This document shows, one piece after another, positions 55,291 through 63,309 of a stretch of 64,000 bases of DNA (position 1 is the stretch's first letter; the number at the start of each line of letters is the position of its first letter). The notes under the pieces were generated by a model. That model was not told the origin of the DNA. It searched no databases and saw only the letters and a list, made by a program, of their open reading frames with translations. This DNA is from Myxococcales bacterium (GTDB taxonomy: Bacteria > Myxococcota_A > Polyangia > Polyangiales > JADJMO01). The position numbers and the translations under genes were made by a program. Where the stretch lies: the NCBI GenBank assembly GCA_016709545.1, contig JADJMO010000028.1:1-64000 (forward strand), read 5' to 3'.

Positions 55291-56998
55291 GCGTCGTCTT
55301 CTCCCGTCGCGCCTACGCCGACCACTACGGCCCCACGACCGGCGATCGCGTGCGCCTCGGCGACACCGACCTCGTCATCGAGGTGGAGCGCGACCACACC
55401 GTCTACGGCGACGAGTGCAAGTTCGGCGGCGGCAAGGTGCTCCGCGACCGGCAAGGGCAGGCCGCCGGGGTCACCGACGACGAGGCGCTCGACCTCGTGA
55501 TCACCAGCGCGCTGATCCTCGACTGGACGGGCATCACCAAGGCCGACATCGGCCTCAAGGGCGGGCGCATCGTCGGCATCGGCAAGGCCGGCAACCCCGC
55601 CTGGATGCGCGGCGTCACCCCGCCTGGTGATCGTCGGCGTCACGACCGAGGTCATCGCGGGCGAAGGCCTGATCCTCACCGCGGGCGGCGTCGACACGCA
55701 CATCCACTTCATCTGCCCGCAGCAGGCGGACGAGGCTCTCGCGAGCGGCGTCACCACGCTGGTCGGCGGCGGCACCGGCCCCGCGACCGGCACCAACGCC
55801 ACCACCTGCACCCCGGGTTCGCACCACCTCGCCCTCATGCTGCGCGCGACCGACGCGCTGCCCGTGAACATCGGCCTCACGGGCAAGGGCAACAGCTCGC
55901 GACCCGAGGGCCTCGTCGACCAGGTGCGCGCGGGCGCGATGGGCCTCAAGCTCCACGAGGACTGGGGCACGACGCCGAGCGCGATCGACGCGTGCCTCGC
56001 GGTCGCCGAGGCGGAGGACGTGCAGGTCACGCTGCACACGGACACGCTCAACGAGTCGGGCTACGTCGACGACACGATCGCCGCGTTCCGCGGGCGCACG
56101 GTCCACAGCTACCACACCGAGGGCGCCGGCGGCGGCCACGCGCCCGACATCCTGCGCGTCGCCGGCGAGCCCAACGTCCTCCCGAGCTCGACCAACCCGA
56201 CGCGGCCGTTCACCGTCAACACGCTCGACGAGCACCTCGACATGCTCATGGTGTGTCACCACCTCGACCGCGACATCCCCGAGGACGTGGCCTTCGCGGA
56301 GAGCCGCATCCGCGGCGAGACGATCGCGGCGGAGGACATCCTCCACGACCTCGGCGCCATCTCGATCATCAGCAGCGACTCACAGGCCATGGGGCGCGTC
56401 GGCGAGGTGATCACGCGGACCTGGCAGACGGCCCACAAGATGCGGCAGCAGCGCGGCAAGCTCGGCGACGGGCCGGCCGACAACCTGCGCGCGCGGAGGT
56501 ACGTCGCCAAGTACACGATCAACCCGGCGATCGCGCACGGGATGGACGGCGAGATCGGCTCGGTCGAGGTGGGCAAGCTCGCCGACCTCGTGCTGTGGCG
56601 GCCGGCGTTCTTCGGGATCCGGCCCGAGCTCGTGCTCAAGGGGCGGCTTCATCGCCTGGGCGCAGATGGGCGACGCCAACGCCTCCATCCCCACCCCGCA
56701 GCCGCTGATCATGCGACCCATGTTCGGCGCGCTCGGGCGCGCGGTGGGCGCGACCAGCCTCGCGTTCGTGTCGCCGCGCGCGCACGCGGAGGGCACGGTC
56801 GCGGCGCTCTCGCTCGGCAAGCGCGTGGTGCCGGTGCGGCGGTGTCGGACGATCGGCAAGCGCGACATGCGCCTCAACGACGCGCTGCCCCGCATCGAGG
56901 TCGACCCGGAGACCTACGAGGTGCGCGCCGACGGCGAGCTGCTCCGCTGTGCGCCCGCCACGGTGCTGCCCCTCGCGCAGCGATACACGCTGTTCTGA
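55287..56998 (+). CDS. ureC: Urease alpha (catalytic) subunit, two frameshifts
   Basis: About 568 residues after repair, normal. Active-site motifs: HIHF at VDTHIHFICPQQ (nickel), GLKLHEDWGTT with the carbamylated Lys, LHTDTLNESG, YHTEGAGGGHAPDI (nickel histidines) and the mobile flap CHHLDRDIPEDVAFAESRIR. The frame breaks near 55617 (GVTP ... VIVGVTTEVIAGEG) and at 56641, where an extra G in a GGGG run separates VLKG from the FIAWAQMGDANAS continuation. ATG 55287 is in an ATGA overlap with ureAB. Catalyses urea hydrolysis with two nickel ions; all catalytic residues are present, so sequencing error is more likely than loss. Confidence 0.88.
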
Positions 56999-57000
56999 GC

Positions 57001-57627
57001 ATGTTCCGGCTGCTCCAGCTCGCGGACTCGGCCTTCCCGACCGGAGGGTTCGCCCACTCGTCGGGGCTCGAGGCCGCGGCGGCCGCAGGGCTCGCGCGCG
57101 GCGAGGAGGGCACGCGGCGGTTCCTCGAGGGGAGCGTCGCGCAGTGCGGACGCGGCGCGCTGCCGTTCGTGAACGCCGCGTACGAGGGGCGGGGGGTGGA
57201 GGCGGACGTGCGTTGCGACGCGTTCCTCGTGGCCCACGTGTCCCGGCGCGCGAGCCTCGCGCAGGGCCGGGCGCTGCTCGACACGGCGCAGCGGGTGTTC
57301 CCGGCCGCGAAGGCCGTCGCCATGCCCCACGAACACCAGGCGCCGGTGTTCGGCGCGGTCGGCGCGGCGCTCGGGCTGTCGATCGAAGAGACGTCGGCCG
57401 CGTTCCTGCATGTCTCGACCCGCGGCGTCGCCTCGGCCGCCGTACGGCTCGGGCTCGTCGGACCGTATGCCGCGCAGCGCCTCCTCGCCGACCTCGCGCC
57501 GGTGCTGGCGGCCACGGTCGCTCGCTGCGGTGGCCTCTCCCTCGACGACGCGCGGCACGCGACCCCGCTCGTCGAGCTCGCCCAGAACGCGCACGATCGA
57601 CTGTATTCCAGGCTCTTTGTGAGCTGA
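57001..57627 (+). CDS. ureF: Urease accessory protein UreF
   Basis: 208 residues from ATG 57001, 2 bases after ureC. UreF signatures: LLQLADSAFPTGGFAHSSGLEAA, the C-terminal helices with VSTRGVASAAVRLGLVGPYAAQ and a TPLVELAQNAHDRLYSRLF end. It joins UreD and UreG in the nickel-loading complex and gates the GTPase. Ten bases separate its stop from the ureG start. Confidence 0.9.
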   Translation: MFRLLQLADSAFPTGGFAHSSGLEAAAAAGLARGEEGTRRFLEGSVAQCGRGALPFVNAAYEGRGVEADVRCDAFLVAHVSRRASLAQGRALLDTAQRVFPAAKAVAMPHEHQAPVFGAVGAALGLSIEETSAAFLHVSTRGVASAAVRLGLVGPYAAQRLLADLAPVLAATVARCGGLSLDDARHATPLVELAQNAHDRLYSRLFVS

Positions 57628-57637
57628 GGCGGAACCC

Positions 57638-58339
57638 ATGGGCCACGACACGCACGAACCGCACGACCACCCCGGAGACTTCGACGGCCGCGAGGCGCCG
57701 CTCGACCGCGACTTCTCCCGTCGCGCGTTCACGGTCGGGATCGGGGGGCCCGTCGGCAGCGGCAAGACGGCGCTGCTGCTCGCCCTGTGTCGCGCGCTCC
57801 GCGATCGGCTGCGACTCGGCGTGGTGACCAACGACATCTTCACGCGCGAGGACGCGGAGTTCCTCGTGAAGAACGAGGCGCTGCCCGCGGCGCACATCCG
57901 CGCGGTCGAGACGGGCGGGTGCCCGCACGCCGCGATCCGCGAGGACATCTCGCACAACCTGATGGCCCTGGAAGACCTCGCGCGCGCGCTCGCGCCCGAC
58001 CTCCTGTTCGTGGAGAGCGGCGGCGACAACTTGGCCGCGCAGTACAGCCGCGAGCTCGTCGACTACACGATCTACGTGATCGACGTCGCGGGCGGCGACA
58101 AGGTGCCTCGCAAGGGCGGACCGGGGATCACGCAGTCGGATCTTCTGGTCATCAACAAGACGGACCTCGCGCCGCTGGTCGGCGCGGACCTCGGGGTGAT
58201 GGACCGGGACAGCAAGCGCATGCGCGGGGAGGGGCCCACCGTGTTCGCGCAGGTGACCAAGGGCGTCGGTGTGGACGTCGTCGTCGAGCACGTGCTCGCG
58301 GCGCGGTCCCGCGCGCTGCGCGACCGGGGTCGAGCGTAG
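57638..58339 (+). CDS. ureG: Urease accessory GTPase UreG with a His-rich N-terminus
   Basis: 233 residues from ATG 57638. SIMIBI GTPase: P-loop GGPVGSGKTALL, the CPH metal motif in ETGGCPHAAIREDIS, FVESGGDNLAA and NKTD. The first 15 residues (MGHDTHEPHDHPGDF) have five His, likely to bind nickel, which may compensate for the absence of ureE. It supplies nickel to urease using GTP. Last gene of the rightward ure operon. Confidence 0.93.
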   Translation: MGHDTHEPHDHPGDFDGREAPLDRDFSRRAFTVGIGGPVGSGKTALLLALCRALRDRLRLGVVTNDIFTREDAEFLVKNEALPAAHIRAVETGGCPHAAIREDISHNLMALEDLARALAPDLLFVESGGDNLAAQYSRELVDYTIYVIDVAGGDKVPRKGGPGITQSDLLVINKTDLAPLVGADLGVMDRDSKRMRGEGPTVFAQVTKGVGVDVVVEHVLAARSRALRDRGRA

Positions 58340-58389
58340 CTCGCCGAGCTCACGAGGTCGCGGACGCGTCCACCACGCTCCATCTCTCT

Positions 58390-58902
58390 TCAGCCGGCCG
58401 GCGACCCGTGAGAGATGAGCCCGGACGGCTTGGTCGAGTCCAGCACGCGGCGGGCGCGGACGATCGTGACGACGGTCCCGGGCGCGAGCACCAGGAATCT
58501 GCCGGCCTGCAACGCCAGCTCGTACTTGACGACGCTCTCGTCCGGAACCGCGGCCTTCGCCAGCGCAGCACCGAACACGTCGGCAGCCCCACCGCCCGTC
58601 GCGTCCTCGAGTGCGCCGACGATCCAGCCGACGAGCGGCCCCAGGACCCTGAGCGGGCCGATTCTGGGAACGACCAGGAGCGCGCCACCGACGAGGGCTC
58701 GAGAGACGCTCACCCGAGAGACACCTCCCACGGATTCGTCGGTCCGGAAGTCCTTCGCCACGAGCGACAGTCGCTTCATGTCCATGCCGGCGTCTCGGAG
58801 TGCTCTCACGGCGAAGTCGGCAGCGTCGTCGGAGGCGTAGATGGCGACGATCGACGGCTCGAAGGCCGGGCGGGGCGCTGGAGTCGCTTCGAGTTGTTCC
58901 AT
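58390..58902 (-). CDS. Stress-type protein with a glycine-rich membrane-associated core
   Basis: 170 residues from ATG 58902. The N-terminal half resembles a general-stress beta-alpha-beta domain (SIVAIYASDDAADFAVRALR, MDMKRLSLVAKDFR). The centre (RALVGGALLVVPRIGPLRVL) and the following Gly/Ala-rich part look like a glycine zipper that can insert in a membrane; VVKYELALQAGRFLVLAPGT ends it. Resembles YflT/DUF1269-type stress proteins in outline only. Divergent from adhP, with a 250-base gap between. Confidence 0.6.
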   Translation of the reverse strand: MEQLEATPAPRPAFEPSIVAIYASDDAADFAVRALRDAGMDMKRLSLVAKDFRTDESVGGVSRVSVSRALVGGALLVVPRIGPLRVLGPLVGWIVGALEDATGGGAADVFGAALAKAAVPDESVVKYELALQAGRFLVLAPGTVVTIVRARRVLDSTKPSGLISHGSPAG

Positions 58903-59070
58903 GCACTCCAGACAGCACGAAGCGCGCCAGGAACGGACGGAACGTCGGGACTGCCCTCGTGGTGGAATGACCCAACAGTGCAGCTCACCGAGGCGTCGCG
59001 GCGCGGCGTCGTGTCCCAGTGAGACGGGATGGAGCGCGCAGCTCGTCGGACCTCCGGCAGTGAGCGGCAT

Positions 59071-59085
59071 GGGCATGTGGCTTGC
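59071..59085 (+). promoter_or_regulatory. Candidate sigma-54 promoter of adhP
   Basis: GGGCATG-N4-TTGC (59071-59085) matches the -24/-12 consensus TGGCACG-N4-TTGC at 9 of 11 fixed bases with exact spacing. It lies 68 bases upstream of the adhP start and points at it. No enhancer-binding protein gene is nearby. Confidence 0.45.
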
Positions 59086-59152
59086 GAGGCCGCGAGCGGA
59101 CCTCCTGGCCAGGCGCGGACATGCCGTGGGGCATGGAGGAAGGAGTCCGCAC

Positions 59153-60187
59153 ATGAGCAACAAGATGCAGGCCGCGTTCGTCGAACAGTTCGGGAAGCCC
59201 CTGGTGGTCCGTGAGGTGGAGGTACCGACCCCCGGCCCCGGCCAGGTGCTCGTCAAGACCGAGGCGTGCGGCGTCTGCCACACCGACCTCCACGCCGCGG
59301 GGGGTGACTGGCCGCTGAAGCCGAAGCTACCGTTCGTGCCCGGCCACGAGGGCATCGGCATCGTCGCTGCCGTCGGCGCCGGCGTCACCGCCGTCAAGGC
59401 GGGCGACCGGGTCGGCGTACCGTGGCTCTACTCGGCGTGTGGTCACTGCGAGCACTGCCTCTCCGCGTGGGAGACGGTCTGCCCGGAGGCGGAGTTCGGT
59501 GGCTACACGCGGAACGGTGGCTTCGCCGACTTCATCGTCGCGGACCCGAACTACGTCGCGCACATCCCCGCCGGCCTCGCGGCGACCGCCGCCGCCCCGC
59601 TCGTCTGCGCCGGCGTCACGACCTACAAGGGGCTCAAGGTGACCGAGGCGCGGCCTGGCGAATGGGTCGTCATCTCGGGCACCGGTGGCCTCGGGCATCT
59701 GGCCGTCCAGTACGCGAAGGCCATGGGGCTGATGGTCTGCGCGGTCGACATCGACGACGGCAAGCTCGAGCACGCGAAGCGGCTCGGCGCCGACGCCGTG
59801 ATCAACGCGAAGTCCGACGACGCGATCGCGGCCGTGAAGAAGGTCACCCTGGGTGGAGGGCACGGGGTGCTGATCACCGCGCCTTCCCTCGGTGCTTTCA
59901 AGCAGGGCGTCGGGATGACCCGGAGGCGTGGCACCTGCGTGCTGGTCGGCCTGCCGCCGGGCGACTTCCCGCTGCCGCTGTTCGACGTGGTCGCGCAGTG
60001 CATCACGGTCCGCGGGTCGTTCGTCGGCACCCGCGAGGACATGGCGGAGGCGCTCGCGTTCGCCGCCGCAGGCAAGGTGAAGGCCGACATCGAGCGGCAG
60101 CCCCTCTCGGCCATCAACCACGTCTTCGAGCGCCTGCAGCAAGGCAAGGTCGCGTCGCGGGTCGTCCTCGACTTCGCGGCGCGGTGA
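59153..60187 (+). CDS. adhP: Zinc-dependent alcohol dehydrogenase (AdhP-like)
   Basis: 344 residues from ATG 59153, with GGAGGAAGGAG upstream. Medium-chain dehydrogenase: catalytic zinc ligands in CGVCHTDLHAAGGDW and GHEGIGIV, structural zinc cysteines in CGHCEHCLSAWETVC, NAD motif SGTGGLGHLAVQYAKAMG and VDIDDGKLEHAKRLGAD, where the Asp favours NAD. Closest in outline to AdhP ethanol dehydrogenases. Frame intact. Confidence 0.92.
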   Translation: MSNKMQAAFVEQFGKPLVVREVEVPTPGPGQVLVKTEACGVCHTDLHAAGGDWPLKPKLPFVPGHEGIGIVAAVGAGVTAVKAGDRVGVPWLYSACGHCEHCLSAWETVCPEAEFGGYTRNGGFADFIVADPNYVAHIPAGLAATAAAPLVCAGVTTYKGLKVTEARPGEWVVISGTGGLGHLAVQYAKAMGLMVCAVDIDDGKLEHAKRLGADAVINAKSDDAIAAVKKVTLGGGHGVLITAPSLGAFKQGVGMTRRRGTCVLVGLPPGDFPLPLFDVVAQCITVRGSFVGTREDMAEALAFAAAGKVKADIERQPLSAINHVFERLQQGKVASRVVLDFAAR

Positions 60188-60191
60188 CGTA

Positions 60192-61268
60192 CTAGCGAGT
60201 CCAGGCCTCGACGACAGCGCGGTCCTCGGGGCTCATCGGGGTGCCGGCGGGCGGCATGTCCTGGTCGTCGATCACCCGCTTGCGGAGGAGCGCCTTCTTG
60301 GCCTTCCACGCGGCCTCCGACGCCAGATCGAAGCCGTTCTTCGCGTGGCACTTCGCGCACACGCGCTGGTAGACCGCGGAGGGCCAGGTGTCGGCGCCGA
60401 GCGAGAGCCGGAGGGGCGCGCCTTCGCCGAGCATCCACACGTCGCCGTTCGGCGCGGGCGCGAGGCGCGAGCGCGCACTCGCGCGGAACCCCCGGGAGAA
60501 GCCTTGTGCACCGACCTTCACGAGCGCCGTGCCATCGGTGAGCCACGCGCCGTCCGCTGCGGGCGCGAGGGCGTCGATGCGCTCGCCGACGTAGCGCAGC
60601 TTCAGCCGATCCCCCTCGTCCCCATAGAGCGCCTGGTCCGTCGCGACCCAGGTCTTGCCGGTCGGATCCACCGCGAGGAGGCGCGCCCCCTCGAGCGCAT
60701 ACGTGCGATCGCCGCCCTTGCCTCCGACGCGCACGCCGCGATCGAACAGCTCGGCGAGGGTCTCGCCTCCGGCGGCCATCGTGGCGAACGCGCCGTCGAA
60801 CCGCGTGAGCTGGGGCCCCTCGCAGATCGCGACCGACCCCTCGAGCAGGAACGCGTGGCGCAGCCCACCGATCGCACCGAGCGCGCGGATGGGCGTCGCG
60901 CCGAGGCCGAAGCGGGCCGAGACGGGCTCGAGGGAGGTGCGCGCGCGTATCCGGTGGAGCGTGCCCTTGCCGTCGACGCCCACGATCCAGGTGCCGCTCC
61001 CGTCCGGCGCCGGCAGCGTGCCGGCGGTGCGCCACGTGGTCACACTCGCGTCCGTCGCGACGAGCGCTCCCCCGACGAACACGCTCGCGCCCTTGTCGCC
61101 GAACAGCACCAGCAGGTCACCGCTCTCGGCCACCGCGCTCACCACGCCCACGTCCACGTGCCCGGGGTTCCACGCCACCTCGTGGACCGCGAGCGGCGCC
61201 GCGGCCTCGGGCTTCACTGCCGAGGGCACGCAGCCGACCAGCAGCGCGATCACGGCGAACCACCTCAT
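60192..61268 (-). CDS. Lipoprotein with a propeller-like repeat and a C-terminal haem site
   Basis: 358 residues from ATG 61268 (ATGA overlap with the DUF1501 gene). Short signal MRWFAVIALLVGC (lipobox LVGC). Residues 40-290 have repeated WIVGVDGKGTL-, WVATDQALYGDEG- and VWMLGEGAPLRL-type strands, as in a beta propeller. The last 60 residues carry CAKCHAKNGFDLASEAAWKA, a c-type haem site like that of cytochrome domains in DUF1592/PSD1 operons, then MPPAGTPMSPEDRAVVEAW, the typical closing motif. Electron transfer at the surface is inferred. Confidence 0.7.
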   Translation of the reverse strand: MRWFAVIALLVGCVPSAVKPEAAAPLAVHEVAWNPGHVDVGVVSAVAESGDLLVLFGDKGASVFVGGALVATDASVTTWRTAGTLPAPDGSGTWIVGVDGKGTLHRIRARTSLEPVSARFGLGATPIRALGAIGGLRHAFLLEGSVAICEGPQLTRFDGAFATMAAGGETLAELFDRGVRVGGKGGDRTYALEGARLLAVDPTGKTWVATDQALYGDEGDRLKLRYVGERIDALAPAADGAWLTDGTALVKVGAQGFSRGFRASARSRLAPAPNGDVWMLGEGAPLRLSLGADTWPSAVYQRVCAKCHAKNGFDLASEAAWKAKKALLRKRVIDDQDMPPAGTPMSPEDRAVVEAWTR

Positions 61269-62614
61269 GCGAGCCACTCCGGGACGACCTCGCCGTCGCG
61301 CAGGTATTTCCGGGGGTTGACGCCGAACGCGGAGACGAACGTCGCGAGCAGATCGGCCGGCGTGAACGCGCGCGCGCCGTCGGAGAACGTGCGGGTCGGC
61401 ACCGGCAGGAGCTGGTCCGGGTCGGTCTTGCCGAACACGGCGTTGCGCTTGAAGCGCGGCGAGATCACCAGCGCGGAGTTGTTCGGATAGTGGTCGCGCC
61501 CCTGGGCCACGTTGATCTGCGGGGTGCGGCAGAAGTCGCTGACCACGAGGATGTGGGTGTGATCGGCGAGCTTCTTCCCCGCCTTGGTCGGGTGGGGGGT
61601 CGCGTCGAGCACCCCGAGCAGGTCGTGGAGCAGGCCGAACAGCTCCTGTTGCACCACGGGCTGTTGCCGGTAGTTGTTGGTGTGGGTGTCGAACCCGCCC
61701 ATGGCGAGGCTCGTGCACCGGATCACGTTGCGCTTCATGGCCTCGACGGCGAAGGCCGCGTTGATGGCCGCGTTGCCGGCGAACCGCGCCTTGTAGTCGA
61801 GCGAGGGCTGCGCGCTCTTGAGGGCGGGCACCGAGAACACCTCGGACAGTCCTGAACCGAGCATGCGGCGGAGGGCGTCGTACTGGAGGGCGAGGCCGTT
61901 CAGCGCGCCCGGGTACTGCGTGTGCTTCGCGAGCTCGCGCGCCTCGTCGGCGAGGAGCGTGGTCACGGCGTCGCGATCGGCGCTCGTCTCCCAGCGCTCG
62001 GAGCGGGTGAGCGTGCGGGTGATCGCGCCGATGTTGCTGATCCGGAGCGGCACCACGCGGCGGTCGAGATCGTCCCCCACGTACGAGGAGGGAAACGCGA
62101 TGGAGACGCTCGGGAAGGTCTGCTCCTTGCCGAGCTCGTTGGCCATCATCGTGTCGATGCTCGAGGCCACGACGCGGCCGCCGACCAGGTGGCGACCGGT
62201 GACCGAGTAGGTGGTGCCGTCGGGGTGGCTCACGGTGTTCATCGCGAGCCCGTTGATCAGGCAGAGCCGGTCGGCGCGCTCGACGAGCCGCCCGATGCCG
62301 GGGCCGAACGGGATGTTGCAACCCTTCGGCTGGACGATCTCGAAGGTGTTGGTGTCCTCGTCGAGCTTCCGATCGACCCAGTTCTTGATGGGTGTGGTGT
62401 CGAGGTTGTCGGTGGACCCGGGCTCGACGATCCCCCGGCGCTCGTTGCGCGGGTCGGCCCAGAGCGTGACGTCCCAGCCGCCCGAGGCGTGGACGAAGAC
62501 GAAGAACTCCTGGTCGGCCGCCGCCTGGGTGGCGGCGAAGAGCGCGCGCCCGAGGACGCCGCTGACGCCGAGGCCGGCGACGGAACAGGCTGCGAGGAAG
62601 GCTCGGCGGTCCAT
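61265..62614 (-). CDS. DUF1501 family protein (sulfatase/phosphatase-like fold)
   Basis: 449 residues from ATG 62614. MDRRAFLAACSVAGLGVSG is a Tat-like RR-x-F-L leader that could also be lipidated at Cys10. DUF1501 marks: FVFVHASGGWDVTLWADPR near the start, GFDTHTNNYRQQPVV, HILVVSDFCRTPQIN and GRDHYPNNSALVISP. The fold belongs to the alkaline-phosphatase/sulfatase superfamily. Such genes travel with c-haem DUF1592-type genes in planctomycetes and myxobacteria, and substrates are unknown. TGATG links it to the previous gene. Confidence 0.8.
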   Translation of the reverse strand: MDRRAFLAACSVAGLGVSGVLGRALFAATQAAADQEFFVFVHASGGWDVTLWADPRNERRGIVEPGSTDNLDTTPIKNWVDRKLDEDTNTFEIVQPKGCNIPFGPGIGRLVERADRLCLINGLAMNTVSHPDGTTYSVTGRHLVGGRVVASSIDTMMANELGKEQTFPSVSIAFPSSYVGDDLDRRVVPLRISNIGAITRTLTRSERWETSADRDAVTTLLADEARELAKHTQYPGALNGLALQYDALRRMLGSGLSEVFSVPALKSAQPSLDYKARFAGNAAINAAFAVEAMKRNVIRCTSLAMGGFDTHTNNYRQQPVVQQELFGLLHDLLGVLDATPHPTKAGKKLADHTHILVVSDFCRTPQINVAQGRDHYPNNSALVISPRFKRNAVFGKTDPDQLLPVPTRTFSDGARAFTPADLLATFVSAFGVNPRKYLRDGEVVPEWLA

Positions 62615-63309
62615 CAGTAGAGGTGGAACTCGGGGTGACGGACGAGGCCTTCGCACACCACCGCCCACGCGGCCTCGTTCGGCGCGAGCTTGGGTTTGTC
62701 CTTGCCGGTCTTGCCGGCGTCGCCGGCGTGGCGGGTCAGGGTCTTGGCGTAGAGGTCGAAGAACCGCGCGGCGCGCCCCGGTGCCAGCTTCTCGGGGTAG
62801 CCGAGGAACGTGCGGTGGAGGACGTCGAAGCGCGGCGTGAACGCGGTCACGTCGAGCTCCTTCGGCGCGTCGAAGTCGAAGACCACCCGTGGCTTCGACC
62901 CCCGTAGGTCGTGCTCCACGGCCCGATCGCAGAGGGCAGCGCCGAGCCGCTCGAAGGTGGCCAGCATGAGCGCGTTGGTCTCGCGGGCGCGCGGCAGGTC
63001 GGTCTTGTAGTCGGGCAGCCCGAGCGTCGCGAGGTAGTCGCCCCAGGTGTCGAACAGCTGCGCACCATCGGCCCCCCGCGCGCGCTTCTGCAGCTCGAGC
63101 GGCGCGAGCCCGCCGAACAGGGCGAGGTAGGTGCGCACGTAGGCCTCGGTCGGGACCATGCGCAGATCGGACTTGGGGGAGGTGTCGACCGTGAGGGCCG
63201 CGTGCCCGGGCAAGGCCGCGACGGGCACCGCCGGGATGGTGTCCCTCGGGTGGTAGCAGGCGGCGAGCAGCGCCACGCCCGAGACGACGGCGAACGCGCG
63301 GCGGCTCAC
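62614..63309 (-). CDS. Secreted helical protein of a haem/DUF1501 operon
   Basis: 231 residues from GTG 63309 (GTGA overlap with the upstream gene). Signal VSRRAFAVVSGVALLAAC with lipobox LAAC (Cys18). The rest is largely alpha-helical (EAYVRTYLALFGGLAPLEL, RETNALMLATFERLGAALCD, FDVLHRTFLGYPEKLAPGR), and the end KLAPNEAAWAVVCEGLVRHP resembles the C-terminal block of DUF1800/DUF1592 proteins. No haem site. It probably stabilises or exports its neighbours. Confidence 0.6.
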   Translation of the reverse strand: MSRRAFAVVSGVALLAACYHPRDTIPAVPVAALPGHAALTVDTSPKSDLRMVPTEAYVRTYLALFGGLAPLELQKRARGADGAQLFDTWGDYLATLGLPDYKTDLPRARETNALMLATFERLGAALCDRAVEHDLRGSKPRVVFDFDAPKELDVTAFTPRFDVLHRTFLGYPEKLAPGRAARFFDLYAKTLTRHAGDAGKTGKDKPKLAPNEAAWAVVCEGLVRHPEFHLY

